Part shown: piece by piece, positions 11,436 through 21,582 of the stretch
Numbering within the stretch: position 1 is the stretch's first letter
How the letters are laid out: each line of letters opens with the position of its first letter
From: Aspidapion aeneum
Lineage: Eukaryota > Arthropoda > Insecta > Coleoptera > Brentidae
Reading direction: 5' to 3'
DNA: 64,000 nucleotides
Assembly: GCA_963576565.1 (NCBI GenBank)
Contig: OY755044.1
Span: 96,114,752-96,178,751 of the forward strand
Program-made: the position numbers and the translations under genes
Notes under the pieces: generated by a model
The model's database searches: none
Told to the model about the DNA's origin: nothing
What the model saw: the letters and a program-made list of their open reading frames with translations, nothing else

Positions 11436-12828
11436 AGTGTGGAAAATCTTTTTCGCACAGAAATGTAAAAACATTGTAAATTGCATTATTGCTGGTATAC
11501 TAGCTGCATCAGTGGCTTTAATATACTTGGTTGCTATGGACGACAATTGCTTATTTATTCTCAAAGTCTTCGTTTCTTCTAGATTTGCCCTTTTTTTATC
11601 AAAAGCGTAACAAAAAATAAAAATGAGCTTGACAGTGATAGAAAATGATCTCGAAAATATGGAAAAGATTCCAGAAGACATCTTAACCGCAGCTGAAGGG
11701 GTCAAGGCGGATTTGCTAAAGTCGAAGAAAAAGTATGAGAAAGAGTTCGAGCACACAGGAGTGCTGGAGCATCGAAAAAGTAATAGAAATTTTGAAAACG
11801 AAGAGATTTTTTGGCATACAAGCTCTCGACAACATGCTGAACCCACTTTATTCCATGCTGAAAACCATGCCTCAAGAAAAGAAAATCGGTCGGGTATAGA
11901 CCAAAAAATTCAAAAATTCTTAGTGCAGATCAAGTTGAAGACTTTTTAAATACAGCACCGGATCATACTTATCTTCTAGTGAAAGTAGCCACGATTATTG
12001 GAATAGCCGGCGCATGTAGAAGGAAAGAGTTGACAAATCTAACAGTCGAAAATGTAAACAATGTTTGATTTTGATCAAAATATCAGACAATAAAACGCAC
12101 AGTAACAGAAGTTTTGCAATCACTGACGAGAAAAACTTAAAAATTATCCAAAAGTACGTTTTGCTTTAAGACTAACAGATACTACACACAAAAGATTTTT
12201 TGTTAATTATCAAAATAAACGATGCACTACTCAGTGTGTGGGAATTATTAAATTTGGAAAAATGCCCTCTGACGTCGCAGCTTTCTTGAGACTGCCAAAT
12301 CCTGAGCGATATACTGGACATTGCTATAGAAGATCTTCTGCGACTATGCTTGCAGATGCTGGTGTAGACATCACAAATCTCAGACGTCATGAGGGATGGC
12401 GTTCAGCCAAAGTTGCTGAGTGGTACGTGGAAGAATCCATTGAATAAAATCTTCAAATGGTATATCAGTTAACGTTGCCTCTGGCGATTTTGTCCTAACT
12501 TCCCCACAGCAAGAATCAAACGTGACTTCTCAATCTCTAGCTTCGGAAAAACAACAACAGATCCTGCCGATGCCATCAGAAAGCCAAATGGCATCTGCCG
12601 TTAATTTCAGTGCAAATAATTGTACATTTACTAATTACAATATTATTAAAATTTTAATTTTCAAGTAAATAAATTACTAGTATTAATTAATTAATTTCCT
12701 CACACTTGTAGAAAAACAATTGGTCCGAACGCTTGCGGAAAATCTTTTTCCACACTCGACTGCTTTGACCGAACTCCTGCGTCGTTCGGTTCGGCTGTCT
12801 CGTGCGGAAAAAGTGGATTTTCCACACT
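11436..12828 (+). pseudogene. Crypton-like tyrosine recombinase remnant
   Basis: Broken gene for a tyrosine-recombinase protein of the Crypton/DUF3504 type common in insects. The N-terminal piece from 11623 has DILTAAEGVKADLLKSKKKY, then a frameshift. A second piece near 11940-12060 carries ACRRKEL with the first catalytic Arg, followed by stops. The last piece (12238-12447) has GHCYRRSSATML (HxxR motif), RRHEGWRS and the nucleophile region EWYVEES. A tail after a frameshift ends in CTFTNYNI. Flanking GTGTGGAAAATC...CGCAC blocks at 11436 and 12803 are inverted relative to each other and may mark the element. It is inactive here. Confidence 0.75.
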
Positions 12829-12982
12829 TGATAGGAAAATAGCTATTTCTATTTCTATGTACAAACCTGATCCGAATACTTGAAAGTGCCATTATTAAAA
12901 AACATTTTTTATACTCAATTCACCAATTATTTAAATAAATTTATAGACACTACTTACTTTCTCACAATTTGTTTTTATTTAG
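12450..12982. other. Crypton tail and intron end
   Basis: 12450-12668 encodes, out of frame with the last recombinase piece, a Gln/Ser-rich tail belonging to the recombinase remnant. 12700-12830 has a palindromic GTGCGGAAAAAGTGGATTTT block. The rest is the AT-rich branch-point region of exon D. Confidence 0.5.
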
Positions 12983-13354
12983 GTGGTATGATGCAAACAG
13001 CTGTTGTAGGAAAGAAGCGGAAAACAGCAAGAATTCTTAAAAAACGAACTGTCCTGGTAGAACTTGAGCCAGAGCTGATAAAATTCCAAAAGCGTATAAT
13101 GCAATTCGTAGGCAACCAAAATAGCAGAGTTTGTAGCGCTTTTGTGTCGCCCGATTACGATTTTGAAGCCAACATTTTAAGTGATAATTTACACCTTAAA
13201 ATACCTCTGATCTACGACGATTACACTTTGGACATGTATTTGGATCCATTTTTACTAAGAATCATTGAATTAGCACAATATTCAAGCGATAGAAAAACAA
13301 GAATTACATCTTGCGAGATACTTCAGGCTACAGTTATGATATTTTTGGGACAAA
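12983..13354 (+). CDS. PRKDC: PRKDC exon D
   Basis: The acceptor TTTATTTAG ends at 12982 and the donor GTAAGT starts at 13355. Phase is 1 in and 1 out. The first third is basic and weakly conserved (KKRKTARILKKR). The C-terminal part, ending in SDRKTRITSCEIL and then MIFLG, matches vertebrate SDRQTKVAACELL and MFMLG. The acceptor's polypyrimidine tract is host-like, but the intron upstream carries a Crypton-like element ending about 150-300 bp before the exon. Confidence 0.9.
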
Positions 13355-13387
13355 GTAAGTACCGAAAGAGTCCGAGAACCGACTAAA

Positions 13388-13705
13388 AATTGGCGGTGTT
13401 GTCAAATTCATTTGAACATTATATAGCAAAACGGTTATATTTGGGTTCAACTAATGAAGGTTTGAAATGGTTTTTATTGTATAGGATAGTGCTGTCACTA
13501 CACGTTTTGATACTACACTTTTAAGGAGCGCTCTGAAGTTTTGTAAATAGTATTAGTAACCGCCTGTGTTTTTTTCATTGGCTTAAAAAATGTGTTTGAA
13601 GGTAAATGGCAACAATGTTCCCTAAATTGAATGCTTTGTTTAGTCAGTCCGCAGCTAGAAAGATTTCTTCTGGGCCGTCGCACTCTGTTAGGAATAACTC
13701 ATGAT
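13388..13705. repeat. Tandem duplication, first host copy
   Basis: Unique-looking intron sequence repeated almost exactly at 14822-15137 (TTGGCGGTGTTGTCAAATTC, GAACATTATATAGC and TTAGGAATAACTCATGAT landmarks). The offset is about 1,430 bp. The duplicated unit also includes the following hammerhead copy. Confidence 0.85.
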
Positions 13706-14200
13706 CAAACAAGTTTCATGGCTAATCGGTCAAAAAGGAGTTTTTTGTTTCCCTTATATTTTTCCGTGGGTAGCTTGAAAGCTTAACCTCACGGGGGTCC
13801 AAGATCTAATGGACACCTAATAAGTGTTGACAGTTAACCGTTTCGTCCTTATGGGACTCCTCAGAACACTGCTGGTCAAGTGACAAATCTTGCGAAGTTA
13901 ATCAGACGGTTTTGTCTCTAATTAAATGTAATTAGTGAGCGAACTATAGCAAGAGGCGCCATCTACCGAGATACGAGAGAAACAAAAAACCAAAAGCAGG
14001 GAAAAACACTGCTATACAATATCGATCAATGAAAAGATCGAATGCAAATAAAAGAAAACAACTATAGTCCGTGACCTACGACAGCTCTTTGTCTTTTCAG
14101 GCCGGATCAACGCATTTTGCATTTTTACCCGTCATCAAGACAACAACAACACAGTGAGCGTCAATCAACGGAATTTTTAAGCCAAATAATACTAACAAAC
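13706..14200 (-). mobile_element. Hammerhead retroelement copy (-)
   Basis: Minus-oriented unit starting CAAACAAGTTTCATGG, preceded by ATAACTCATGAT (13694-13705). It is cut at 14200, where the TCTG-array repeat begins, so its second target duplication is missing here; the complete insertion is the duplicate at 15138-16080. It contains an intact ribozyme. Confidence 0.8.
13823..13870 (-). ncRNA. Type I hammerhead ribozyme
   Basis: Same 48-nt sequence and fold as the copy at 1093-1140: 6-bp stem I, CTGAGGA core, 4-bp stem II, GAA, 4-bp stem III with TTAA loop, C17. All core residues are intact. Antisense to PRKDC, intron D-E. Confidence 0.9.
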
Positions 14201-14822
14201 TCCAGACTAAATTACCTTTTGTTTGATACCACACAAGCCATGTTTTGACTTAAAACTCAAATTTTTAAAATCTACCCCCACCCTTAAAAAAAGCAAAAAC
14301 TAAAATGTTATTTGCTAAACTCCGGACTCAATTACCTTTCGTTTGATATCACACACGCCATATTTTCACTTAAACTCTAATTTTTGAAATATACCCCCAC
14401 CCTTTTTTTAAAATAAATTAAAATGTATTTTGTTTAACTCCAGACTCAATTACCTTTCGTTTGATATCACACACGCCATATTTTCACATAAACTCTAATT
14501 TTTGAAATCTACCCCCACCCTTTTATTTGGTTTTTGTTCGGTGGATTTTGTTCATTTTTAAATGGGACCATCTCGACCCAAGACCCAGCCTAGGTACCAA
14601 ATTTCATTAAAATCGGCCAAGCGGTTTTTGAGTTATGCGCGTTGGTCGTTACAGACATACAGACAGACATACAGACAGACAGACGGCGCAACAAAAAAGT
14701 TTCAAAATCATCTGAAACGCAAAGATATATAAAAATTTTTGAAATCGGAGCAACTTTTTTTTCTCGAAAAAAGTAGGATCACCATAGCTCACACTACTAC
14801 AGTATAGTATATGTGTGAGCTA
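14201..14822 (-). repeat. Hairpin-ended TCTG-array repeat, copy 1 (-)
   Basis: Repeat family with these parts in plus order: TAGCTCACAC hairpin, TTTTTCGAGAAAAAA, GTTGCGCCG, (TCTG)n array, CGACCAACGCGCATAACTC block, then internal subrepeats ending GGTAATTGAGTC, and a second hairpin near GGCAGAGTATT. This copy is minus-oriented and truncated at the subrepeats. It has no real gene; the long Gln-Thr-Asp-Arg frames come from the TCTG array. Confidence 0.85.
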
Positions 14823-15137
14823 ATTGGCGGTGTTGTCAAATTCATTTGAAAATTATATAGCAAAACGGTTATATTTGGGTTCAACTAATGAAGGTTTGAA
14901 ATGGTTTTTATTGTATAGGATAGTGCTGTCACTACACGTTTTGATACTACACTTTTAAGGAGCGCTCTGAAGTTTTGTAAATAGTATTAGTAAACGCCTG
15001 TGTTTTTTTCAGTGGCTTAAAAAATGTGTTTGAAGGTAAATGGCAACAATGTTCCCAAAATTGAATGCTTTGTTTAGTCAGTCCGCAGCTAGAAGATTCT
15101 TCTGGGCTGTCGCACTCTGTTAGGAATAACTCATGAT
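14822..15137. repeat. Tandem duplication, second host copy
   Basis: Second copy of 13388-13705, ending in the 12-bp ATAACTCATGAT that is the left target duplication of the next element. Confidence 0.85.
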
Positions 15138-15254
15138 CAAACAAGTTTCATGGCTAATCGGGCAAAAAGGAGTTTTTTGTTTCCCTTATATTTTTCCGTG
15201 GGTAGCTTAAAAGCTTAACCTCACGGGGGTCCAAGATCTAATGGACACCTAATA

Positions 15255-15302
15255 AGTGTTGACAGTTAACCGTTTCGTCCTTATGGGACTCCTCAGAACA
15301 CT
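15255..15302 (-). ncRNA. Type I hammerhead ribozyme
   Basis: Identical in core and stems to the copy at 1093-1140. Left partner of the inverted dimer; antisense to PRKDC. Confidence 0.9.
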
Positions 15303-15881
15303 GCTGGTCAAGTGACAAATCTTGCGAAGTTAATCAGACGGTTTTGTCTCTAATTAAATGTAATTAGTGAGCGAACTATATCAAGAGGCGCCATCTACCG
15401 AGATACGAGAGAAACAAAAAACCAAAAGCAGGGAAAAACACTGCTATACAATATCGATCAATGAAAAGATCGAATGCAAATAAAAGAAAACAACTATAGT
15501 CCGTGACCTACGACAGCTCTTTGTCTTTTCAGGCCGGATCAACGCATTTTGCATTTTTACCCGTCATCAAGACAGTGAGCGTCAATCAACGGAATTTTTA
15601 CGCCAAATAATACTAACAAACGGGTAAAAATGCAAAATGCGTTGATCCGGCCTGAAAAGACAAAGAGCTGTCGTAGGTCACGGACTATAGTTGTTTTCTT
15701 TTATTTGCATTCGATCTTTTCATTGATCGATATTGTATAGCAGTGTTTTTCCCTGCTTTTGGTTTTTTGTTTCTCTCGTATCTCGGTAGATGGCGCCTCT
15801 TGCTATAGTTCGCTCACTAATTACATTTAATTAGAGACAAAACCGTCTGATTAACTTCGCAAGATTTGTCATTTGACCAGC

Positions 15882-15929
15882 AGTGTTCTGAGGAGTCCCA
15901 TAAGGACGAAACGGTTAACTGTCAACACT
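15882..15929 (+). ncRNA. Type I hammerhead ribozyme, sense to PRKDC
   Basis: Plus-strand copy with intact core: AGTGTT stem I, CTGAGGA, GTCC/GGAC stem II with CATAA loop, GAA, ACGG/CTGT stem III with TTAA loop, C17, AACACT. It would be present in PRKDC pre-mRNA, in the intron between exons D and E. Pairing with the neighbouring inverted copy may hide it. Confidence 0.9.
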
Positions 15930-16092
15930 TATTAGGTGTCCATTAGATCTTGGACCCCCTTGAAGTTAAGCTTTCAAGCTACCCACGGAAAAATATAAGG
16001 GAAACAAAAAACTCCTTTTTGCCCGATTAGCCATGAAACTTGTTTGATTTTTAAATTCACGGGTACGAAATTTCACGTTTATAACTCATGAT

Positions 16093-16510
16093 TTTCGCAA
16101 AGGCAAATGTTTGGCATCTGGGCAAAATAAAGCTATGTACGAAAACTCATCAGTTATAAAATAGGCCATCGTACTGTAGACTAAAATTAAATAAATATAT
16201 AAATCTCCAATGGGACGTGCCCCCGGGTGCCGGATTTGAAGTTATTTTCGTGGACCGAAATTTAATTATACATTAACCGTGTGAGCTTAGGTGCCCATAA
16301 ATTGGCAGAGTATTTTGCTTTATGTGCACTTTATATAGGCACTTTAGATTTCCCAAGGTACTATTAGAAAAATCCCCGTATCTCCGAAACTAGTCATTGG
16401 ATCGATCAAAATCTACAAAATGCGAAAATATGGTTAAAATCTACAAAAATAATTATTCATCCATCCGTTTTCCCTAATCTCAAAAATACTTATAATAGAG
16501 TAAAACAATA
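16093..16510. other. Intronic sequence with a TCTG-repeat end fragment
   Basis: Mostly unassigned. 16265-16325 is a plus-oriented end of the hairpin-ended family (GTGTGAGCTTAGG, then GGCAGAGTATTTT) facing the minus copy that starts at 16511. Confidence 0.5.
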
Positions 16511-17222
16511 AAAATACTCTGCCAATCTATGGGCACCTAAGCTCACACTAGGTACTATAGTTATAGTGTGAGCTAATATAATCAAAAACTGAAATATATT
16601 TTATTCAACTCCAGACTCAATTACCTTTCGTTTAATACCACACAAGCCATGTTTTGACTTAAACTCAAATTTTTGAAATCTACCCCCACCCTTAAAAAAA
16701 ACAAAAAACTAAAATGTATTTTGTTAAACTCCGGACTCAATTACCTTTCGTTTGATATCACACACGCCATATTTTCACTTAAACTCTAATTTTTAAAATA
16801 TACCCCCACCCTTTTTTTTAAATAAATTAAAATGTATTTTGTTTAACTCCAGACTCAATTACCTTTCGTTTGATATCACACACGTCATATTTTCACATAA
16901 ACTCTAATTTTTGAAATCTACCCCCACCCTTTTATTTGGTTTGTGTTCGGTGGATTTTGTTCATTTTTAAATGGGACCATCTCGACCCAAGACCCAGCGT
17001 AGGTACCAAATTTCATTAAAATCGGCCAAGCGGTTTTTGAGTTATGCGCGTTGGTCGTTACAGACAGACATACAGACAGACGGCGCAACAAAAAAGTTTC
17101 AAAATCATCTGAAACGTAAAGATATATAAAATTTTTTGTAATCGGAGCAACTTTTTTTTTCTTGAAAAAATTAGGATCACCATAGCTCACACTACTATAG
17201 TATAGTATATGTGTGAGCTAAT
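16511..17222 (-). repeat. Hairpin-ended TCTG-array repeat, copy 2 (-)
   Basis: Near-complete minus-oriented copy: AATACTCTGCC end at 16514, three internal GGTAATTGAGT-type subrepeats, the CGCGCATAACTC block, a short CAGA array and the terminal hairpin GTGAGCTAT ... ATGTGTGAGCTA. Confidence 0.85.
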
Positions 17223-17330
17223 ACTATAGTATAGTATATGTGTGAGCTAAAATAAGAAACATATGATTTATAAATCTCGTATATCAGTAAATCATCTCTT
17301 TATCACAGGAAACTTAACAAAGTACGATTT

Positions 17331-17470
17331 TTAGCTCACACATATACTATACTATAGTAGTGTGAGCTATGGTGATCCTAATTTTTTCGAGAAAAAAAAA
17401 GTTGCTCCGATTTCAAAAATTTTTATATATCTTTGCGTTTCAGATGATTTTGAAACTTTTTTGTTGCGCC

Positions 17471-17520
<50 letters not shown>

Positions 17521-18120
17521 ATGTCTGTCTGTCTGTCTGTCTGTGTGTCTGTATGTCTGTCTGTAACGACCAACGCGCATAACTCAAAAACCGCTAGGCC
17601 GATTTTAATGAAATTTGGTATCTAGGCTGGGTCTTGGGTCGAGATGGTCCCATTTAAAAATGAAAAAAATCCACCGAACACAAACCAAATAAAAGGGTGG
17701 GGGTAGATTTCAAAAATTAGAGTTTATGTGAAAATATGGCGTGTGTGATATTAAACGAAAGGTAATTGAGTCTGCAGTTAAACAAAATACATTTTAATTT
17801 ATTTAAAAAAAAAGGGTGGGGGTATATTTTAAAAATTAGAGTTTAAGTGAAAATATGGCGTGTGTGATATCAAACGAAAGGTAATTGAGTCCGGAGTTTA
17901 ACAAAATACATTTTAGTTTTTGTTTGTTTTGTAAGGGTGGGGGTAGATTTCAAAAATTTGAGTTTAAGTCAAAACATGGCTTGTGTGGTATCAAACAAAA
18001 GGTAATTTAGTCTGGAGTTGAATAAAATATATCTCAGTTTTTAGTTATATTAGCTCATACGTACACTATAACTATAGTACCTAGTGTGAGCTTAGGGGCC
18101 CATATATTGGCAGAGTATTT
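17331..18120 (+). repeat. Hairpin-ended TCTG-array repeat, copy 3 (+)
   Basis: Complete plus copy, from TTAGCTCACAC to GGCAGAGTATTT, with the longest TCTG array of the window (about 17469-17565). The three internal subrepeats at roughly 95-100-bp spacing are intact. It faces copy 2 in inverted orientation about 110 bp away. Confidence 0.88.
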
Positions 18121-18309
18121 AATCTTGGGAGGTTACTGTACACGATTTCATAATTATGCGTTACAGAGATCAAAGCAATGTACACACTACGACAGCGATA
18201 ACAAATGCTGATGACTGCTGGATTGACATAAATTTAACTTTTAGAGTCTCCAATATGATAATTACAGATTAAATTTACAAACCTTTTTGAAAGAGAATCT
18301 TCCGTTAGA

Positions 18310-18640
18310 ATATCCGTAGAACATTGAGCAACACTGGACCATACTGAAGACTGCAACAATGGCTGCCTCAGAAGAAACGATTGGCTACTAAAAAAGGAAG
18401 CATGAAGACTGGTTTGGTGAGAACAATGAGGAAATCCAAGACCTTATCGAAACAAGAAAAAAACACAGGACATGCAAATGCGAGCCTAAAAATACTGGAA
18501 AGAAGAAGGAATACCAACAAGCTAGAGCAGAAGTTTAATGGCTAAACAGAAGATTGAAGCACGTGTGGTGGATAGCAAAATTTCATGAAGTACAGCTACT
18601 AGCCGAATCCAACAACATCAGAGCTTTTTTTTCTAAGAAC
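18310..18640 (+). pseudogene. LINE fragment
   Basis: Broken frame reading ATMAASEETIGY, stop, KRKHEDWFGENNEEIQDLIE, the segment that precedes the reverse transcriptase in RTE-type LINEs (vertebrate craniofacial-development-protein-2-like consensus AAEE-IGY then RK..DWFDEN). At least two stops are present. It is a short dead fragment just upstream of the Penelope remnant. Confidence 0.6.
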
Positions 18641-18689
18641 CAAAGATAATTTATAGCCCCACCAAAGATGATGCAATACTACTCAAAGA

Positions 18690-19200
18690 CAGATCTTCTG
18701 TTAACTTTCGCTGGAAAGAACTATTTCCAAAACTATGGCTACGATACATGGATGACACATTTATTATATGTCCGGAAAATGATGACGAACTGCAGAATTT
18801 TCTCCATCATGTGAACGGTATTCGACCAACAATCAAACGCACAATGGAAATTTAAAAATATTCGGCCTTACCTTTTTTGGATGTTCTTGTCAAAACAGAA
18901 ACATTCAAACCACTGTAAATAGGAAACCTACACACACGGGACAGTAACTACATTTTAAGTCTAATCATTCTGTTACTACAAAACAAGGAGTTATGAGAAG
19001 TTTGTCTTCAAGAACCGTGAATTTACTACAGAAATTAACAATATTAAAAAATACTTTTAATAAGCTCAACGATCTCTAAAATTAAAAACAAACGCAATTT
19101 CTCAAAATATTAATCCGTTGTGTGGTATTAATTTTCCATATGTTTACGGGATTTCCAAAGACATAAGACGGAGAGCTAAACACTATAATATATGTCTACT
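18690..19200 (+). pseudogene. Penelope-like element reverse transcriptase remnant
   Basis: Decayed frame with PKLWLRYMDDTFIICPEN, NFLHHVNGIRPTIKRTMEI, stop, then (frameshifted) PFLDVLVKTE and RKPTHTG, VTTKQGVMRSLSSR, and from about 19118 INFPYVYGISKDIRRRAKHY. This order (YMDD active site, TMEI...LPFLDVLV, RKPTHTG..LH, LPYV.G.S..IRR) is diagnostic of Penelope-like retroelements. The GIY-YIG endonuclease expected downstream is not visible. Penelope-like elements of many animals carry hammerhead ribozymes, so this is a candidate source of the hammerhead repeats. It is inactive here. Confidence 0.8.
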
Positions 19201-19320
19201 TCTCGCCCAGTTAAAATTGGTTTGCATAGCGGACTGTAAATCGAAATTAGAATTTTATATTTTATTTTATTTTTTTAGAATTATTATGGATTATGTTTAT
19301 TTTAATTTTACAAGCATTTA

Positions 19321-20040
19321 AGTTGGCCGATAATATCAAGCTGAAAGGGTAGAAATTTCGCTAAATAAAAATATGATTACTAAAAAACCAGTTCCGCTCA
19401 AAACTTAGCACTAAAATTATGCACTAAGAAATTATTATTGTTAATATAATTTTATAAGCGAATTTCGACACTAAAAAATATAATCACTCACTGCTGTATT
19501 GTCTTCATTCCAGATCCTGGAAGGCCTTCCAGAGCGTTGACTCCATGTGTCCAGCTTCTATTCCAGTAATATTGATCACACGCGTAATCGCGTTAATTAG
19601 CAAAAGTGAAAATTTTATTGTGTAATTTGGTTTAATGTTAAATATATTTTTATTAATCATAGCCGAAAAACGTGCAAGCGGAATTCATTGTCACGTATTT
19701 CTTATCAGAAAAAATACATCGTGAGAGAGACTCGCTGAAGGCAAAAGGCTACTGTTTTTCATTATTGAATTCACAAGCGAGTTCGCGCATATATGTCCAG
19801 TTTTAACTTTTAGATGGGCGCTAAGGGAGTTTCACTGGTGTATTTTTATTTTAATTTAAAAGTAGAAAAATGGATTTAAGATTTAGGTTATAATAGGTTA
19901 TTATAATTAACCATTTAATTATGATTGATTAGAGTAACTTATAGGAAGCCCAATTATGGCCTAATTAATTCAAAAGGCCGTATTTAAAAATATAGTAAAA
20001 ACAAAAGAATGAAATAAAATTAAACAAAATAAATTATTTT
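19321..20040. other. Intronic sequence, nothing identified
   Basis: AT-rich intron D-E sequence without recognisable repeat ends or coding similarity. Confidence 0.3.
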
Positions 20041-20059
20041 TTAAATAAATAATAACCCA

Positions 20060-20610
20060 GAATGAACAATATGAAAACAGTATTCTCATTGGGAAATACG
20101 ATAATCAAATGGCAGGATCGATGTACAAATACAAGGAATATATTGGAATAGGCAGGAACAACTAGTATAGAAGGCCTTATCTTTAAGCATCAACGTCGAT
20201 GGACAGGCCACGTTATTCGCATGCCCGAGTCACGTCTTCCAAAGCAGATATTTTATGGACAACTAAAGGAGAGAAGAAGCTATCAGGGAAGACAACAGAA
20301 TAGATACAAGGACATTCTCAATAGGAAAATAATAAAATCCCAGTTAGACACCAAAAAGTTCGAGACGGTGGCAAATGATAGAGCTGCCTGGCGTTGCCTG
20401 GTTCATGAAGGAATAAAGATTTGAACAGGGGCGATCCAGGGTAGAGGTGCAAAAGAGACACCGCAGAAAGGAACGAGAAAATCGAGAGAGGAACAGTCAA
20501 GCTATCGCAGGAAACTGGGTGTGCCAGCCCTGCGGAAGAATGTGTGCATCCAGAATTGGCTGATATAGCCATCAAAGAACGCACAACAGAGCACAATGAT
20601 GAATAGATGA
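20060..20610 (+). pseudogene. LINE C-terminal remnant
   Basis: The translation gives IKWQDRCTNTRNILE, a stop, SIEGLIFKHQRRWTGHVIRM and PESRLPKQIFYGQL. In another frame it continues with WVCQPCGRMCASRIGLISHQ. This is the C-terminal end of a non-LTR retrotransposon polyprotein, with its terminal C2H2-like CxxC...H motif. Stops and frameshifts show it is dead. It ends about 200 bp upstream of exon E. Confidence 0.75.
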
Positions 20611-20813
20611 TAATCATACTCGATACTGAGTGATATAATATTAAAATTTTGTAAAACTGCACGATCGATCAAAAAATTTAGATTTTTGCCCGGTCTATAA
20701 GGGGTAAAAACAGAGCCAGATAATTTTTATGTTGTTGATTTTTTCTTTGATTTTTTAAGATAGGATTAAAAGAATCTGGTTGCACTCGTTTCAATTTTTT
20801 TAAATTATTTTAG

Positions 20814-21016
20814 CCAAACAAATGCCCGCGTCATCTCTTCAAAACGTGGACGAAATGTTTAAAGTCGTTTGCTTATGTTTGCTTCAACTATCCTGTGATA
20901 TTGATCAACTAGTATGTCAAATATTTGAGCCAGTATTTATGCAACTCATCCATTGGTGTGTTTCCCCCACTAGAATTGGGAACTCCCATTATGGAATATT
21001 AGTTGAAGTTCTTACG
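20814..21016 (+). CDS. PRKDC: PRKDC exon E
   Basis: The acceptor TTATTTTAG ends at 20813 and the donor GTAAGA starts at 21017. It enters in phase 1 and leaves in phase 0. The peptide begins TKQMP, like vertebrate ATQMP, and contains CDIDQLV and IFEPVFMQLIHW, almost identical to CDVDQVT and LYEPLVMQLIHW. The flanking introns (7.5 and 6.4 kb) are packed with hammerhead-repeat, Copia, Penelope and hairpin-ended repeats. Confidence 0.92.
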
Positions 21017-21404
21017 GTAAGAATAGTTTTTCAGATTATAGTAGATCACATTTTTCTCAATAATTTGTGTTATAACCAACAATTTCGTAGGAGCTTTTTT
21101 CAAGGATGGTATAGCGTGGAGTACATTTGGTGCGTGCTAATGGGCTAGGAAGATTTATATTGGATCTATTTATTTTAGTTATAACTTTGCTACAAAAAAA
21201 TATTGGTAAATTGCTTATGTAATATTATTTTTGAGACAACTTTTTACAACTTTTTTTTGTTGGCCTATGGTATTGTTTATGGTAAACAGCTGATAACTGT
21301 CAAAAAGTTATCTCAAAAATTCTGATATGGAGTATATTACGACAAATACATAATGATAGGAAATAGGAAAAACCTAACCTAAAATATTTTAAAATCAAAC
21401 AAAG
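21017..21404. repeat. Fragment of dispersed repeat shared with 26.5 and 56.8 kb
   Basis: 21030-21130 contains CACATTTTTCTCAATAAT and GTTATAACCA, shared with 26460-26570 (inverted) and 56760-57060. The rest is unassigned. Confidence 0.5.
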
Positions 21405-21582
21405 TAGATTATTTATCAAACGTGAAATTTACTACTACTACTACTAAATTTTACGTTTGTTAGTATTATTTGGCTTAAAAATTCCGACGATTGACGTGAT
21501 AAGGTCTGTGGATCTTAGACTGCTTAAAAGATTGAGCACAGGAAAATATCAGAAAATCGTTTATAATTTAGCAACTAAAAAT

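Larger units (their letters stand above)
15138..16080. mobile_element. Inverted-dimer hammerhead retroelement
   Basis: One insertion between 12-bp target duplications ATAACTCATGAT (15126-15137 and 16081-16092). A minus-oriented unit (15138-about 15620) is joined head-on to a plus-oriented unit (about 15620-16080). Each holds an intact ribozyme, at 15255-15302 (-) and 15882-15929 (+). A transcript through it could form a very long hairpin. Insertion as an inverted dimer within one pair of target duplications suggests strand switching during reverse transcription. Confidence 0.8.

Noticed and set aside
8088..12982. Suspected missing PRKDC exon between exons C and D
   Set aside because: The vertebrate Lys-rich linker aligns with the start of exon D and the phases match, so no residues are unaccounted for. 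The open stretch at 9238-9411 after a TTTTCAG has no similarity.
17362..17625. Long frames rich in Gln-Thr-Asp-Arg or Cys-Leu-Ser-Val at the TCTG arrays
   Set aside because: They are translations of a (TCTG)n microsatellite in a non-coding repeat and recur at every copy with different lengths.
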